This document shows positions 9,350 through 16,699 of a DNA stretch of 20,955 nt, piece by piece. Position numbers and translations under genes: made by a program. The stretch lies in NCBI GenBank assembly GCA_945877965.1, contig CAMCTH010000004.1, forward strand, positions 1 to 20,955, in the 5' to 3' direction. The notes beneath the pieces are model-generated. The model worked only from the letters and a program-made list of their open reading frames with translations. It had not been told where the DNA came from and did not search any database. The DNA comes from Planctomicrobium piriforme. Lineage in GTDB: Bacteria > Planctomycetota > Planctomycetia > Pirellulales > PNKZ01. Within the stretch, counting starts at the first letter, position 1, and the number at the start of each line of letters is the position of its first letter.

Positions 9350-10129
9350 ATGTCGCCTCCCTATCCCACTTCGACGTACGACGATCGGTCATTCGACGCG
9401 GCCGACGACGAGGGGCGTCCGACGTTTCGTGAAGCCGCCTGGGGGACGGGCTGCGTGATGGGGATGTGGGCCCTGGGCTACTGTCTCCCCAACGCGCTGA
9501 ATACGTTGCGTCCTTGCACGATGGCCTGGGCCGCCTCGTGGGAAGCCTCGCTGCCGTACTTCGGTTGGATGGTGATTCCCTATCTCTCGATGAACGTCCT
9601 CTACGCGCTCGCGCCGTTTTACTGCGGCACCCGAGCGGAGTTGCGAACGTTGGTGCGACGCTTAGCGGCGGTGATCAGCGTGGCGGCGTTCTTCTTTGTG
9701 CTCTACCCGACCCGCTTGCCCGAGAGCAAGCCGGACCCGGTCACCGCGCTCGACCGGCTGTTTTATCGTTTGCTGAATCTGGACTTTCCGAACAATTGCT
9801 TCCCCTCACTGCACGTGGCGTTCGCCATTATTCTCGCCAGCGTCTACATGCGGCCGTTCGTCGGGTGGCGGCGCTGGGGAGTCGGCAGTTGGTTTGCGCT
9901 GATCGCGCTCTCGACCGTGCTGGCGCGACAACACTTCGTGCTCGACGCCTCGGCCGGCGTCTTGCTGGGCTGGGGAGGCTGCCGTTGGATTCGCCTCTCC
10001 GCCGCGGCGACGTCGGAGGAGGGTCCGATCTTGTTGCCCTTCGAATCTTATCGGGCCGCCCGTGATCAGCGATTAGCCGACGCCGTTCAGTTCGCCGGCA
10101 ACGACGACGGCTACTCGCGCGCCGCATAA
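9350..10129 (+). CDS. PAP2-superfamily integral membrane phosphatase/phosphotransferase
   Basis: A 259-residue membrane protein with about six hydrophobic segments (roughly 33-52, 70-90, 103-120, 151-168, 176-193, 197-213). The PAP2 signature is present in its AUR1/PAP2_3-like form: YPTR (119-122) as the first motif, NNCFPSLHVAF (148-158) with H155, and LARQHFVLD (191-199) with R193, H195 and D199 as the catalytic set. Such enzymes remove or transfer lipid-linked phosphate head groups at the membrane. Whether this one is a lipid phosphatase or an inositol/phosphocholine transferase cannot be told. The ATG at 9350 is chosen because an upstream GTG-started extension would read through the palindromic element and add an Arg/Pro-rich, non-membrane leader. 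The C-terminal 45 residues are polar. Confidence 0.83.
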   Translation: MSPPYPTSTYDDRSFDAADDEGRPTFREAAWGTGCVMGMWALGYCLPNALNTLRPCTMAWAASWEASLPYFGWMVIPYLSMNVLYALAPFYCGTRAELRTLVRRLAAVISVAAFFFVLYPTRLPESKPDPVTALDRLFYRLLNLDFPNNCFPSLHVAFAIILASVYMRPFVGWRRWGVGSWFALIALSTVLARQHFVLDASAGVLLGWGGCRWIRLSAAATSEEGPILLPFESYRAARDQRLADAVQFAGNDDGYSRAA

Positions 10130-10226
10130 TTGCGTCGCATCGGTCGCGAGGTTGCATCACTGCGCGCGATCTCTACACTGAGCGATCATTCGCCTCGCTT
10201 ATCCTTTGTTGCGTGAGCCAAGCTCG

Positions 10227-11921
10227 ATGACTCGCACCACCGGTAGTCGTGCTTTTTTGGAACTGCTGGTCCAGGCCGGCGTGCGACATTTTTTCGGCAA
10301 CCCCGGCACGACCGAGTTGCCCCTGATGGACGCGCTCGTCGGCGAGAAGCGATTGCAGTACATCCTCGGCCTGCATGAAGTGCCGGTCATGGCGATGGCC
10401 GACGGTTACGCGATGGCGTCGCGCTCGGTCGGCGTCGTCAACTTGCATGTGAGTTGCGGACTCGGCAACGCGATGGGGATGCTCTACAACGCCCATCGCG
10501 AAGGGACGCCGCTCTTGGTCACGGCCGGGCAGAGCGATCGCCGCATCCGGTTCGAAGAGCCGATTCTGTGGGGCGACATGGTCGGCGTCACGAAGCCCTG
10601 GACCAAATGGTCGGCCGAAGTCGAGCGGGTCGAAGACGTGCCGAGCGCCGTGCGCCGCGCGTTGCAGACGGCCCTGACGCCGCCGACCGGCCCGGTCTTC
10701 TTGTCGCTGCCAATGGACGTGCAGTCGGCTGAAGCCGATCTCGATCTCACGCCGACCGCGCGATTGGATCGGCACGTCCGCCCGCCGCTCGAGGCCTTGC
10801 GTCGCGCCGCCGATCTCCTGTCGCAAGCCAAGAACCCCGCGATCCTCGCTGGCAGTCGCGTCGTCGAGGCCGAGGGGGTAGCCGCGCTCGTCGAAGTGGC
10901 TGAACGTTTGGGCGCGCCGGTCTTTTCCGAGAACGCGACGTCGCACGGTCGCTTGCCGTTCCCTTGCGATCATCCGTTGTACGGCCAGCAGATTCCGCTT
11001 TGGGCTCCCGACATCCGCAAGTTACTGCAAGAGTTCGACGCGGTGCTCGTCGTCGGGATGGACCTGTTGCGGATGTACGTGCATCACGATCCGCCGCAGG
11101 CCGTGCCGCCGGAGTGTCGCTTGGTGCAGCTCGATGAAAACCCCTGGCAGATCGGCAAGAATTATCCCGTCGAAGTCGGCCTCGTCGGCGACGTACAAGC
11201 AGGCCTCGTCGAACTCGACGAACTGCTCGCCGCGAAGATTTCGGAGTCGCAACGAGCGGCCGTTTGTGCACGGACGGAGCGCCTCAGCGCGAAGCACGCC
11301 GCGATTCGCGCGGCGTTAAGAGATCAACTTGAAAAAGAGCGGGGCGATCGTCCCCTGACGGCGTTGACGCTGGCCGATACGATCGGTCGCGTGCTGCCGG
11401 CGAATGCCGCGCTCATCGAAGAGGCGGTGACGACGACCGAACATCGGATCGAACGCCTCGGCTTGTTAAAGAACACCGACGGCTATTTTGCTCATCGAGG
11501 TTGGGCGTTGGGGTGGGGCTTGGGGTGCGCGCTCGGCGTGAAGCTAGCTTGGCCCGAGCGACCGACGCTGGCCCTGCTCGGCGAAGGGGCTGCGATGTTT
11601 GGCATCCAAGGACTCTGGAGTGCCGCGCGGTATCGTATCCCCGCGGTCTTCGTCATCTGCAACAACGGCCAGTACCGCATCCTCAAAGACGGCTCGCGGA
11701 TGCTCGGCCTGCCGAACGCCCAGCGCGGCGAGTTCCTGGGGATGGATTTGAATGAGCCGAGCGTCGATTACGTGAAGCTGGCCGAATCGTTCGGCGTGAA
11801 GTCGTGCCGCATCGCCGAGCCCGACGCGCTGGCCGACGCCGTCCGCGACGGTTTGCAAGGGAACGAACCGCTGCTGATCGACGTCCCGCTGGCGGCAGGG
11901 AAGGCGTCGCAGTTTGGATAG
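10227..11921 (+). CDS. Thiamine-diphosphate enzyme, benzoylformate decarboxylase-like
   Basis: A 564-residue cytosolic enzyme of the acetolactate synthase/benzoylformate decarboxylase family, with N-terminal PYR, middle and C-terminal PP domains. FGNPGTTELP (23-32), catalytic E51 in LHEVPVMAMADGYA, and NLHVSCGLGNAMG (72-84) with H74 closely follow benzoylformate decarboxylase, whose H70 lies in NLHSAAG. A His pair (286-287, YVHHDPP) lies in the segment that carries its second active-site His. The cofactor motif is GEG (452-454) to NN (479-480), where GDG is more common. The natural 2-keto acid is unknown. The ATG at 10227 is preferred over an in-frame TTG at 10206. The gene ends 5 bases from the convergent phosphoesterase gene, with no terminator visible between them. 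Confidence 0.87.
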   Translation: MTRTTGSRAFLELLVQAGVRHFFGNPGTTELPLMDALVGEKRLQYILGLHEVPVMAMADGYAMASRSVGVVNLHVSCGLGNAMGMLYNAHREGTPLLVTAGQSDRRIRFEEPILWGDMVGVTKPWTKWSAEVERVEDVPSAVRRALQTALTPPTGPVFLSLPMDVQSAEADLDLTPTARLDRHVRPPLEALRRAADLLSQAKNPAILAGSRVVEAEGVAALVEVAERLGAPVFSENATSHGRLPFPCDHPLYGQQIPLWAPDIRKLLQEFDAVLVVGMDLLRMYVHHDPPQAVPPECRLVQLDENPWQIGKNYPVEVGLVGDVQAGLVELDELLAAKISESQRAAVCARTERLSAKHAAIRAALRDQLEKERGDRPLTALTLADTIGRVLPANAALIEEAVTTTEHRIERLGLLKNTDGYFAHRGWALGWGLGCALGVKLAWPERPTLALLGEGAAMFGIQGLWSAARYRIPAVFVICNNGQYRILKDGSRMLGLPNAQRGEFLGMDLNEPSVDYVKLAESFGVKSCRIAEPDALADAVRDGLQGNEPLLIDVPLAAGKASQFG

Positions 11922-11926
11922 TTGAA

Positions 11927-12295
11927 TTACTCTGCTCGATACGCGTACCGCAACGCTTCGCCCGCGGTGATCGTCACGATACCGCGGAGTCGCTGGCCTG
12001 TGACGCGGACGACGAACGCATCGGGTGCTTCGCTTGGCGGCGGTAGAATCTCGTAGGTCCCTTCGTCCCAACGGGCGACGTTGCCGCGATTCCCCGAGAC
12101 GGGGCCTTCATACGTCAGATATTCGCGGCGATGGTCCGGCAGCGCGAGCGCGGCTTGCGCCGTCGCCGAGTCGGGCGGAAGCTCGATCGCCCACGTCCGC
12201 AAGTCCGCAACCGGATCGACTTCGAACATCAGATCCCAATGCGAAGGACGGCTCGCACCGGGCGGAGTCTCGTGGCGAAGGACGACATATCGCAT
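11927..12295 (-). CDS. Stand-alone LigD-type 3'-phosphoesterase domain protein
   Basis: A 122-residue protein matching the 3'-phosphoesterase domain that forms the N-terminus of bacterial DNA ligase D. In LigD this domain trims 3'-phosphates and ribonucleotides at ends during non-homologous end joining. Visible matches are RHE (7-9) and SHWDL (18-22), equivalent to the LigD H-x5-H-x-D-x-R motif, and DHRREYLTYEGPVSGNRG (54-71) with WDEGT (76-80), equivalent to its DHP-x2-Y and WDRGT segments. H8, H19, D21, H55 and Y59 are kept; the Arg two residues after the Asp is Met23, and the first motif is longer. No ligase, polymerase or Ku gene is in the window. A heptad repeat lies immediately before the ATG and there is no clear ribosome binding site. 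Confidence 0.75.
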   Translation of the reverse strand: MRYVVLRHETPPGASRPSHWDLMFEVDPVADLRTWAIELPPDSATAQAALALPDHRREYLTYEGPVSGNRGNVARWDEGTYEILPPPSEAPDAFVVRVTGQRLRGIVTITAGEALRYAYRAE

Positions 12296-12298
12296 GGC

Positions 12299-12380
12299 AG
12301 AAGTCAGAAGTCAGAAGTCATAAGTCAGAAGTATAGACGAGCGCAGCGGCGGCTCGTTTCTGATTTTGACTTCTGACTTT
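12299..12380. repeat. AGAAGTC heptad array with distal complementary arm
   Basis: Five 7-base units lie in tandem at 12299-12333: AGAAGTC three times, then ATAAGTC and AGAAGTA. At 12368-12379, GACTTCTGACTT is the exact reverse complement of AAGTCAGAAGTC within the array (12301-12312). A smaller inverted pair, ACGAGC with GCTCGT, lies between. The element fills the 88-base gap between two minus-strand genes and can fold as one hairpin in several registers. Confidence 0.8.
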
Positions 12381-12383
12381 CCA

Positions 12384-14885
12384 CTACTGCCCCACGATCC
12401 GCGTCGTCTCGGTGGCGACGACGGCGTTGGGCGACGCCGTGCTCGTTACTTCGACGCGGAACTGGGCGGCGTCGATCGCTTGGCGGGCCGTCGTGCGGAT
12501 CTGATACGTCACGGTCTCGCCCGGTCGAATTTCGGCCAGCGGAGCGAACCGAAGCACCCGACCGTTGAGCGCGAATTGCGTCGGACCGGTGCTGCCGGCC
12601 GCCGGAGTCGTTTCGTTCGGGATCGTCGCCATCACGACCACCTCGCGATCAGGCACCGGCGTGTTGTTCGTCACGCGAATGTCGTACGCGATTTCTTCCC
12701 CCATGCCCACCGGATCGCGCGGCTCGAAGATGCTGACCGTCAGGGCAGGGCGTTGACCGGTGATTTCCAAGCAAGCTTGCGCGTCTTGTCGCACCCCTTC
12801 TTGCGTCGTAACGGTCACGCGATTGCAAACCTGCTGGCCGGGCTGTTGGCAGAGGCACTCGACTTCGCGTTTGTACGAGTAGTTCGGCGCGAGTTGCGGC
12901 AGGACCCAATAAATATCATTGCCCGCTCGTTGCCAACCCTCGCTCGCTTGCAAGGGGCTGAGGGCGAGATCGTAGTTGTCGAGCACCTTCACGTTGTTCG
13001 CGGCCGTGTTGCCGCGGTTCTCGACGACGATCGTGAACAGAATCTTGTCGCCGACGGCGGCCCGCACGGGGCCGGTCTTGCGAACGGTGATCTGCGGTTG
13101 GCCCGTCGCGGGTCCGGTCGGCGTCGGAGGTACGGGGACCGGCACCGGCGTCGAAGGGGCCGAGGCCGTGACGCACGATTGCGCCGAAGTCCGAATGCCG
13201 CCGTCGCCCGTCAGTTGCATCGTGTTGCACCACCGGCCGGGCTGAACGACGCGGAGCTTGACGTTCACGCGCCGTGTTTCGCCGGGAGCGAGCGTGCCGA
13301 GTTCGCGGTTCTCGATCGGACTTTGCGATTGATCGTGCTTCAGGCCTTGCTCGAACGTGTCGACGAGCACCAAGCCGGTGGCGGCCGTGCTGCCGCGGTT
13401 CGTAATGTTGGCGACGAACGTGACCTCTTCGCCGACCGCAGCTTGCGGCGGACCGACGAGCGTCAGTTCGACCGAAGGCTGCGTAATCGTCGTGACGGCA
13501 CAGTCTTGCGCCGTTGCGCCGTCGGCCGAGCGGACCGTCGCGCAACTGTTGACGATCGCCGGCTGTTGGGCTTGGAAACTGAGCTCGATCTGTCGCGACT
13601 GACCGCCGGCGAGATCGCCAAGCGCCCAGGTGAGCGCGGTGCCGGCCACTTGCGCTTGCGGCGTGCTGCCGATGAACGACAAGCCGCTCGGCACGTTTTC
13701 GGTGACGACGAGACCTTTGACCGTGACGTCGCCGGGGTTGCGAACGACGATTCGATACGCGACCGTGCTGCCGACGATCGCTTCGCTCGGGCCGCTCTGG
13801 TCGATCCACAGGCCGCCGCCGGCCGCCGCCGTGGTCCACGTCATCTGCGTCGTGCCGCTGCCGATCACCAGCGGCGAGCCGTCGCTCGTCGGCCAATCGG
13901 CCGGCCGAATGACCGCGATGTTGACGACGTTCGTTCCCGCGGCGGGATTGGTCTGAAAAATTTCGACGGTCGCCTGGCCGAGCGAGTTCGTAATCACTTC
14001 GACCGTCTGCACGCCGTCGGGCGCGAAGCCGGCTTGCGGACCGCTGGCGATTTGATACCGCACGCGCCAGCCGACCAGCGGGCAGTTGTTGCTATGCCGC
14101 AAGACGGTCGTCGTGAAGGCGTGCCGCGTGCCGGTCGGGTTGACGGCCGGCGTCGGGAAGGTCCATTGCGTGTCGACCCAGTGGATCTGCGCGGTTTGCT
14201 TCCGCGCGTTCCAGCCGTGCACGTCGGGGGCGACGGCCGTCACGTACGAAGTCCCTTCGGTCGGCGACGAGACGGTCGTCCAGGCTTGACCGCGCAACAC
14301 CGGCACGTCGTCGCTCGGCGTCGGCGTGCCGCGATTCAGCATGATGAACTTGGCCGACGTCGCGCTGACGGCGAACGTGTTGTCGATCTTCTTCGCCGTG
14401 TAGCCGACGTGGTGCATCCAATCGAGCGGCCCGCTTTCGCCTGCCTGCACGAAGTAGCCGACCGAGTTCGGCGCGATCGACCATTCGACTTTCTTGCCGG
14501 CCATCAGCGTGCGGTCTTGTCCGCAGACGGCGGCCTGCACAACCACTTCGCTGCCGACCGGCGCGATCACTTTCGAAGGGGAGATCATCACGGCCGTCAT
14601 GTCGCTCGGACCGACCGGACCGGGACGTTGTTGGTAAGGTGAGTCGTAGGTGAAGAGCCGTTGACCCGTGGGATCGATGCGGGGCAGGCCGTGATGACCG
14701 GCGGTCGGCGGCGCGGCAGGGGCGGGCTGCAGCGGTTGACCCGGAAAACTGGTCCCCGGATAAGCGTTCCCCGGATAACTGGGCGGCGGCGCCGTCCCGA
14801 GAGGCGCAGCACAGCCGACGACCGCAACGCACGCGAGTGCGAAAGCAGCGGCAATCCATCGTCGACAAGGCGCGAAAGCGGACAT
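12384..14885 (-). CDS. Large DUF11-repeat lipoprotein (OmcB-like architecture)
   Basis: An 833-residue exported protein. The signal peptide ends in a lipobox, CVAVVGC, with lipidation expected at Cys25. A Pro/Tyr/Gly-rich linker follows (about 27-75), then two Ig-like domains (about 95-245 and 248-352) and four DUF11-type beta-sandwich repeats at about 359-468, 470-575, 598-710 and 714-831. These are recognised by recurrent VGEEVTFVANITNRGSTAA and AVGDKILFTIVVENRGNTAA segments. The first three repeats each end with a Cys pair (448/462, 553/571, 687/705). A Pro/Val linker sits between repeats two and three. A surface or cell-envelope structural role is inferred. The ATG at 14885 is preferred over one 51 bases upstream because AGGAA precedes it and the signal peptide begins there. 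Confidence 0.85.
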   Translation of the reverse strand: MSAFAPCRRWIAAAFALACVAVVGCAAPLGTAPPPSYPGNAYPGTSFPGQPLQPAPAAPPTAGHHGLPRIDPTGQRLFTYDSPYQQRPGPVGPSDMTAVMISPSKVIAPVGSEVVVQAAVCGQDRTLMAGKKVEWSIAPNSVGYFVQAGESGPLDWMHHVGYTAKKIDNTFAVSATSAKFIMLNRGTPTPSDDVPVLRGQAWTTVSSPTEGTSYVTAVAPDVHGWNARKQTAQIHWVDTQWTFPTPAVNPTGTRHAFTTTVLRHSNNCPLVGWRVRYQIASGPQAGFAPDGVQTVEVITNSLGQATVEIFQTNPAAGTNVVNIAVIRPADWPTSDGSPLVIGSGTTQMTWTTAAAGGGLWIDQSGPSEAIVGSTVAYRIVVRNPGDVTVKGLVVTENVPSGLSFIGSTPQAQVAGTALTWALGDLAGGQSRQIELSFQAQQPAIVNSCATVRSADGATAQDCAVTTITQPSVELTLVGPPQAAVGEEVTFVANITNRGSTAATGLVLVDTFEQGLKHDQSQSPIENRELGTLAPGETRRVNVKLRVVQPGRWCNTMQLTGDGGIRTSAQSCVTASAPSTPVPVPVPPTPTGPATGQPQITVRKTGPVRAAVGDKILFTIVVENRGNTAANNVKVLDNYDLALSPLQASEGWQRAGNDIYWVLPQLAPNYSYKREVECLCQQPGQQVCNRVTVTTQEGVRQDAQACLEITGQRPALTVSIFEPRDPVGMGEEIAYDIRVTNNTPVPDREVVVMATIPNETTPAAGSTGPTQFALNGRVLRFAPLAEIRPGETVTYQIRTTARQAIDAAQFRVEVTSTASPNAVVATETTRIVGQ

Positions 14886-15306
14886 CGTGCGCGGTTCCTG
14901 GGGATAGGCAGCGCGTGGGCTCGGCGATTCATCCAACTATCGCCGGGCCCGGGAACTCGAACGTCGCCGTCGCAGGGAAAGTGCGAACCGACTGCGCAGA
15001 GTTCCGTCACGGAAGCGTAGCACGCAATTAGGCAACTTGACGCCGTTCGGCAACTTAGAACGTCGCCGGATGAGAACGTTCGCGATGCGATCGTTAGGAT
15101 CGTTACGATCGATTCGGATGCAGGATCGCAAAGCACGCGTGAACGGATGATCCGTGCGCTCGCTTAGCCCGGTCGTCCTCGACCGGGTATCGACGCGGCG
15201 AACCGCAGAACGCCGCGAGGACGCGGCGGCTAAGCGATGAATGCTTCCGACCACGCGCGGGGGCGAGCCCCGCGGCTAAATGACAACCGACGGCGGTAAG
15301 ACCGCG
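14886..15306. other. Spacer between two minus-strand genes, repeat-bearing
   Basis: No gene is supported in these 421 bases. The left part should carry the promoter of the DUF11 gene. The right part holds a long inverted repeat (15161-15236) and a smaller hairpin, CGCGGGG (15256-15262) with CCCCGCG (15268-15274), which may end transcription of the CAP-like gene. Both share the core GCGGCTAA. Between 15060 and 15130 GATCGTTA-like words recur loosely. Confidence 0.55.
15161..15236. repeat. Inverted repeat with internal hairpins
   Basis: CGCTTAGCC (15161-15169) and GGCTAAGCG (15228-15236) are exact complements. Inside lie CCCGGTCG (15168-15175) with CGACCGGG (15180-15187), and GCGGCG with CGCCGC (about 15196-15215). 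The structure is cruciform-like, with several stems on a closing stem. Confidence 0.75.
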
Positions 15307-16260
15307 TTACTCGGAGTTGCCGAACAGGCCTGTGGCGTACCAGATGCCGTTTTCGCCCCGTTTGATGTCGTAGCCGTAGTGCGGTTGGTCGGAGACGACC
15401 GCGCCCCAATGGCCCGGCGATTGTCGCCAGCTGTCGACGCAATCGATCGCCGCATCGACGAGGCCTTCGTTCGGCCAACTCTCGGCCACGACCTCTTGCG
15501 CTCGCAGGCCGAACGGCAACAGGCCGGTGATCCGTTGGAAGCGATGGCTCCAGTTGTGGTGCCCTTGCACGCGGATGCGGGCCTGATGTCGCGAGTGTTC
15601 GCGGGCTTCGCCGGTGAGGACGCTGCTCAGTCGGCCGCGGGTGCTTTGCGGAGCCTCGGGATGAATGCGGACGGCGAAGATCATCGTCCGTTGCGTCAGC
15701 GTTCCCGGCGGCAGGTCGAGCAGCGTCGAAAGATGCTTCGGCGTGAAGCGATAGTACTTGCCGTCGCTCAGCGGCAGGATGCTGACGACGTAGCCGTGAT
15801 AGTCTTCCGCGTCGTGAGCAAAGTCGATGATCGCCGCGCCGGGCTTGCCGTTCAATTCGGCGAACGCGTCGTGCTCCATCAGTTTGCTCCGCTCGCCGCC
15901 GACGCTCACTTCGTAATCCGTCGGGAGGCGAACGACCATAAAGTTCTGCAGCCGCTGCAGCACTTGGGCATCGGTCAGGCTTTCGCGTTCGAAACGGCGT
16001 TGGGCTTCGCCGGGCTCTTTGTCGTAGAAGTAAACCAGCAGCATCTTGCGACCGAGCTCGGCCCGCTTCATCGCGTCGCCGTAGTCGGTCATCCATTCGA
16101 GCTTGATCGGGCGGGCAGCTGCGGCGGGCGGGGCGGCAGCGGCTCGGCCGGCAACCAGGTTGACGTTTTCCAAACCACCGCAGAGGGCGGCCGTCAGCAG
16201 CGCGGCGGCTGCGAGAAGGGACGGAACTTGAGACATCGACGGCGATCGCAACATAGACAT
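15307..16260 (-). CDS. Secreted thioredoxin-like plus CAP-like protein of unknown function
   Basis: A 317-residue exported protein. Residues 1-42 contain a signal peptide (SLLAAAALLTAALCGG). Residues about 53-183 resemble a thioredoxin fold of the Thioredoxin_7 kind: RKMLLVYFYDKEP, then FERESLTDAQVLQRLQNFMVVRLP. The C-x-x-C active site is absent, the corresponding place reading FYDKEPGEA, so it should not be a disulfide oxidoreductase. Residues about 198-317 resemble a CAP/SCP-like domain: HHNWSHRF (234-241), ESWP (260-263), SWRQSPGHW (278-285) and a C-terminal NGIWYATGLF. The function is unknown; binding at the cell surface is a guess. The start at 16260 follows GGGGAGAGA directly; more upstream ATGs give Arg-rich extensions. 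It is divergent from the Lys/Pro-tail protein gene. Confidence 0.72.
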   Translation of the reverse strand: MSMLRSPSMSQVPSLLAAAALLTAALCGGLENVNLVAGRAAAAPPAAAARPIKLEWMTDYGDAMKRAELGRKMLLVYFYDKEPGEAQRRFERESLTDAQVLQRLQNFMVVRLPTDYEVSVGGERSKLMEHDAFAELNGKPGAAIIDFAHDAEDYHGYVVSILPLSDGKYYRFTPKHLSTLLDLPPGTLTQRTMIFAVRIHPEAPQSTRGRLSSVLTGEAREHSRHQARIRVQGHHNWSHRFQRITGLLPFGLRAQEVVAESWPNEGLVDAAIDCVDSWRQSPGHWGAVVSDQPHYGYDIKRGENGIWYATGLFGNSE

Positions 16261-16699
16261 TCTCTCCCCAACAAATTCGAAAACGGCGAACGGAGAGAAC
16301 GCGAAGACCCAAGATCGGGACCGCAATCGAGGCGAACGTCGCGGCCGGGCATGCTGTTTGCTGCCCAACACGATGCGGCATCACCTTCGACGGTCCCAGG
16401 CGGCCGGGAGTCCGGCGGAGTCGAAACGAAGCTGATCGCGAAACGATCAGGCTTTGGAATCTCCTCCCTGAGGTCATGCCCTGCGGGGCACGTTCATTCC
16501 GTTGGCACGACTTTAACGATTCCGCGGGCCAATGCCAGTAGTTAGACTAGCCTGCCTGCGGGAGCGACCCGCTTTACGATCGACTGTGAGGATTGCGCTA
16601 ACTGGGCTTCCCATTTCTTACAGAAACGATTGTAATTGACCTAAGTTTAAGCAGGGCGACGAGTTCCACCACCGTTTCGAATAGAGAGTTGGCATAACC
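16261..16699. other. Divergent intergenic region, no gene
   Basis: These 439 bases separate two divergent genes for exported proteins and should hold both promoters. No coding sequence is supported and no large repeat is visible. A promoter-like site for the rightward gene is listed separately; none is clear for the leftward gene. Confidence 0.55.
16608..16636 (+). promoter_or_regulatory. Possible sigma-70 promoter of the Lys/Pro-tail protein gene
   Basis: TTCCCA (16608-16613, four of six matches to -35) and TGTAAT (16631-16636, five of six to -10) are separated by 17 bases. Transcription would start near 16643, giving a leader of about 57 bases. Confidence 0.4.

Noticed and set aside
12366..14642. 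Long plus-strand frame (758 codons) opposite the DUF11 gene
   Set aside because: The translation is Arg/Asp/His-rich without domains, exactly what the antisense of a GC-rich gene gives; the minus-strand product has a lipobox and clear repeats.
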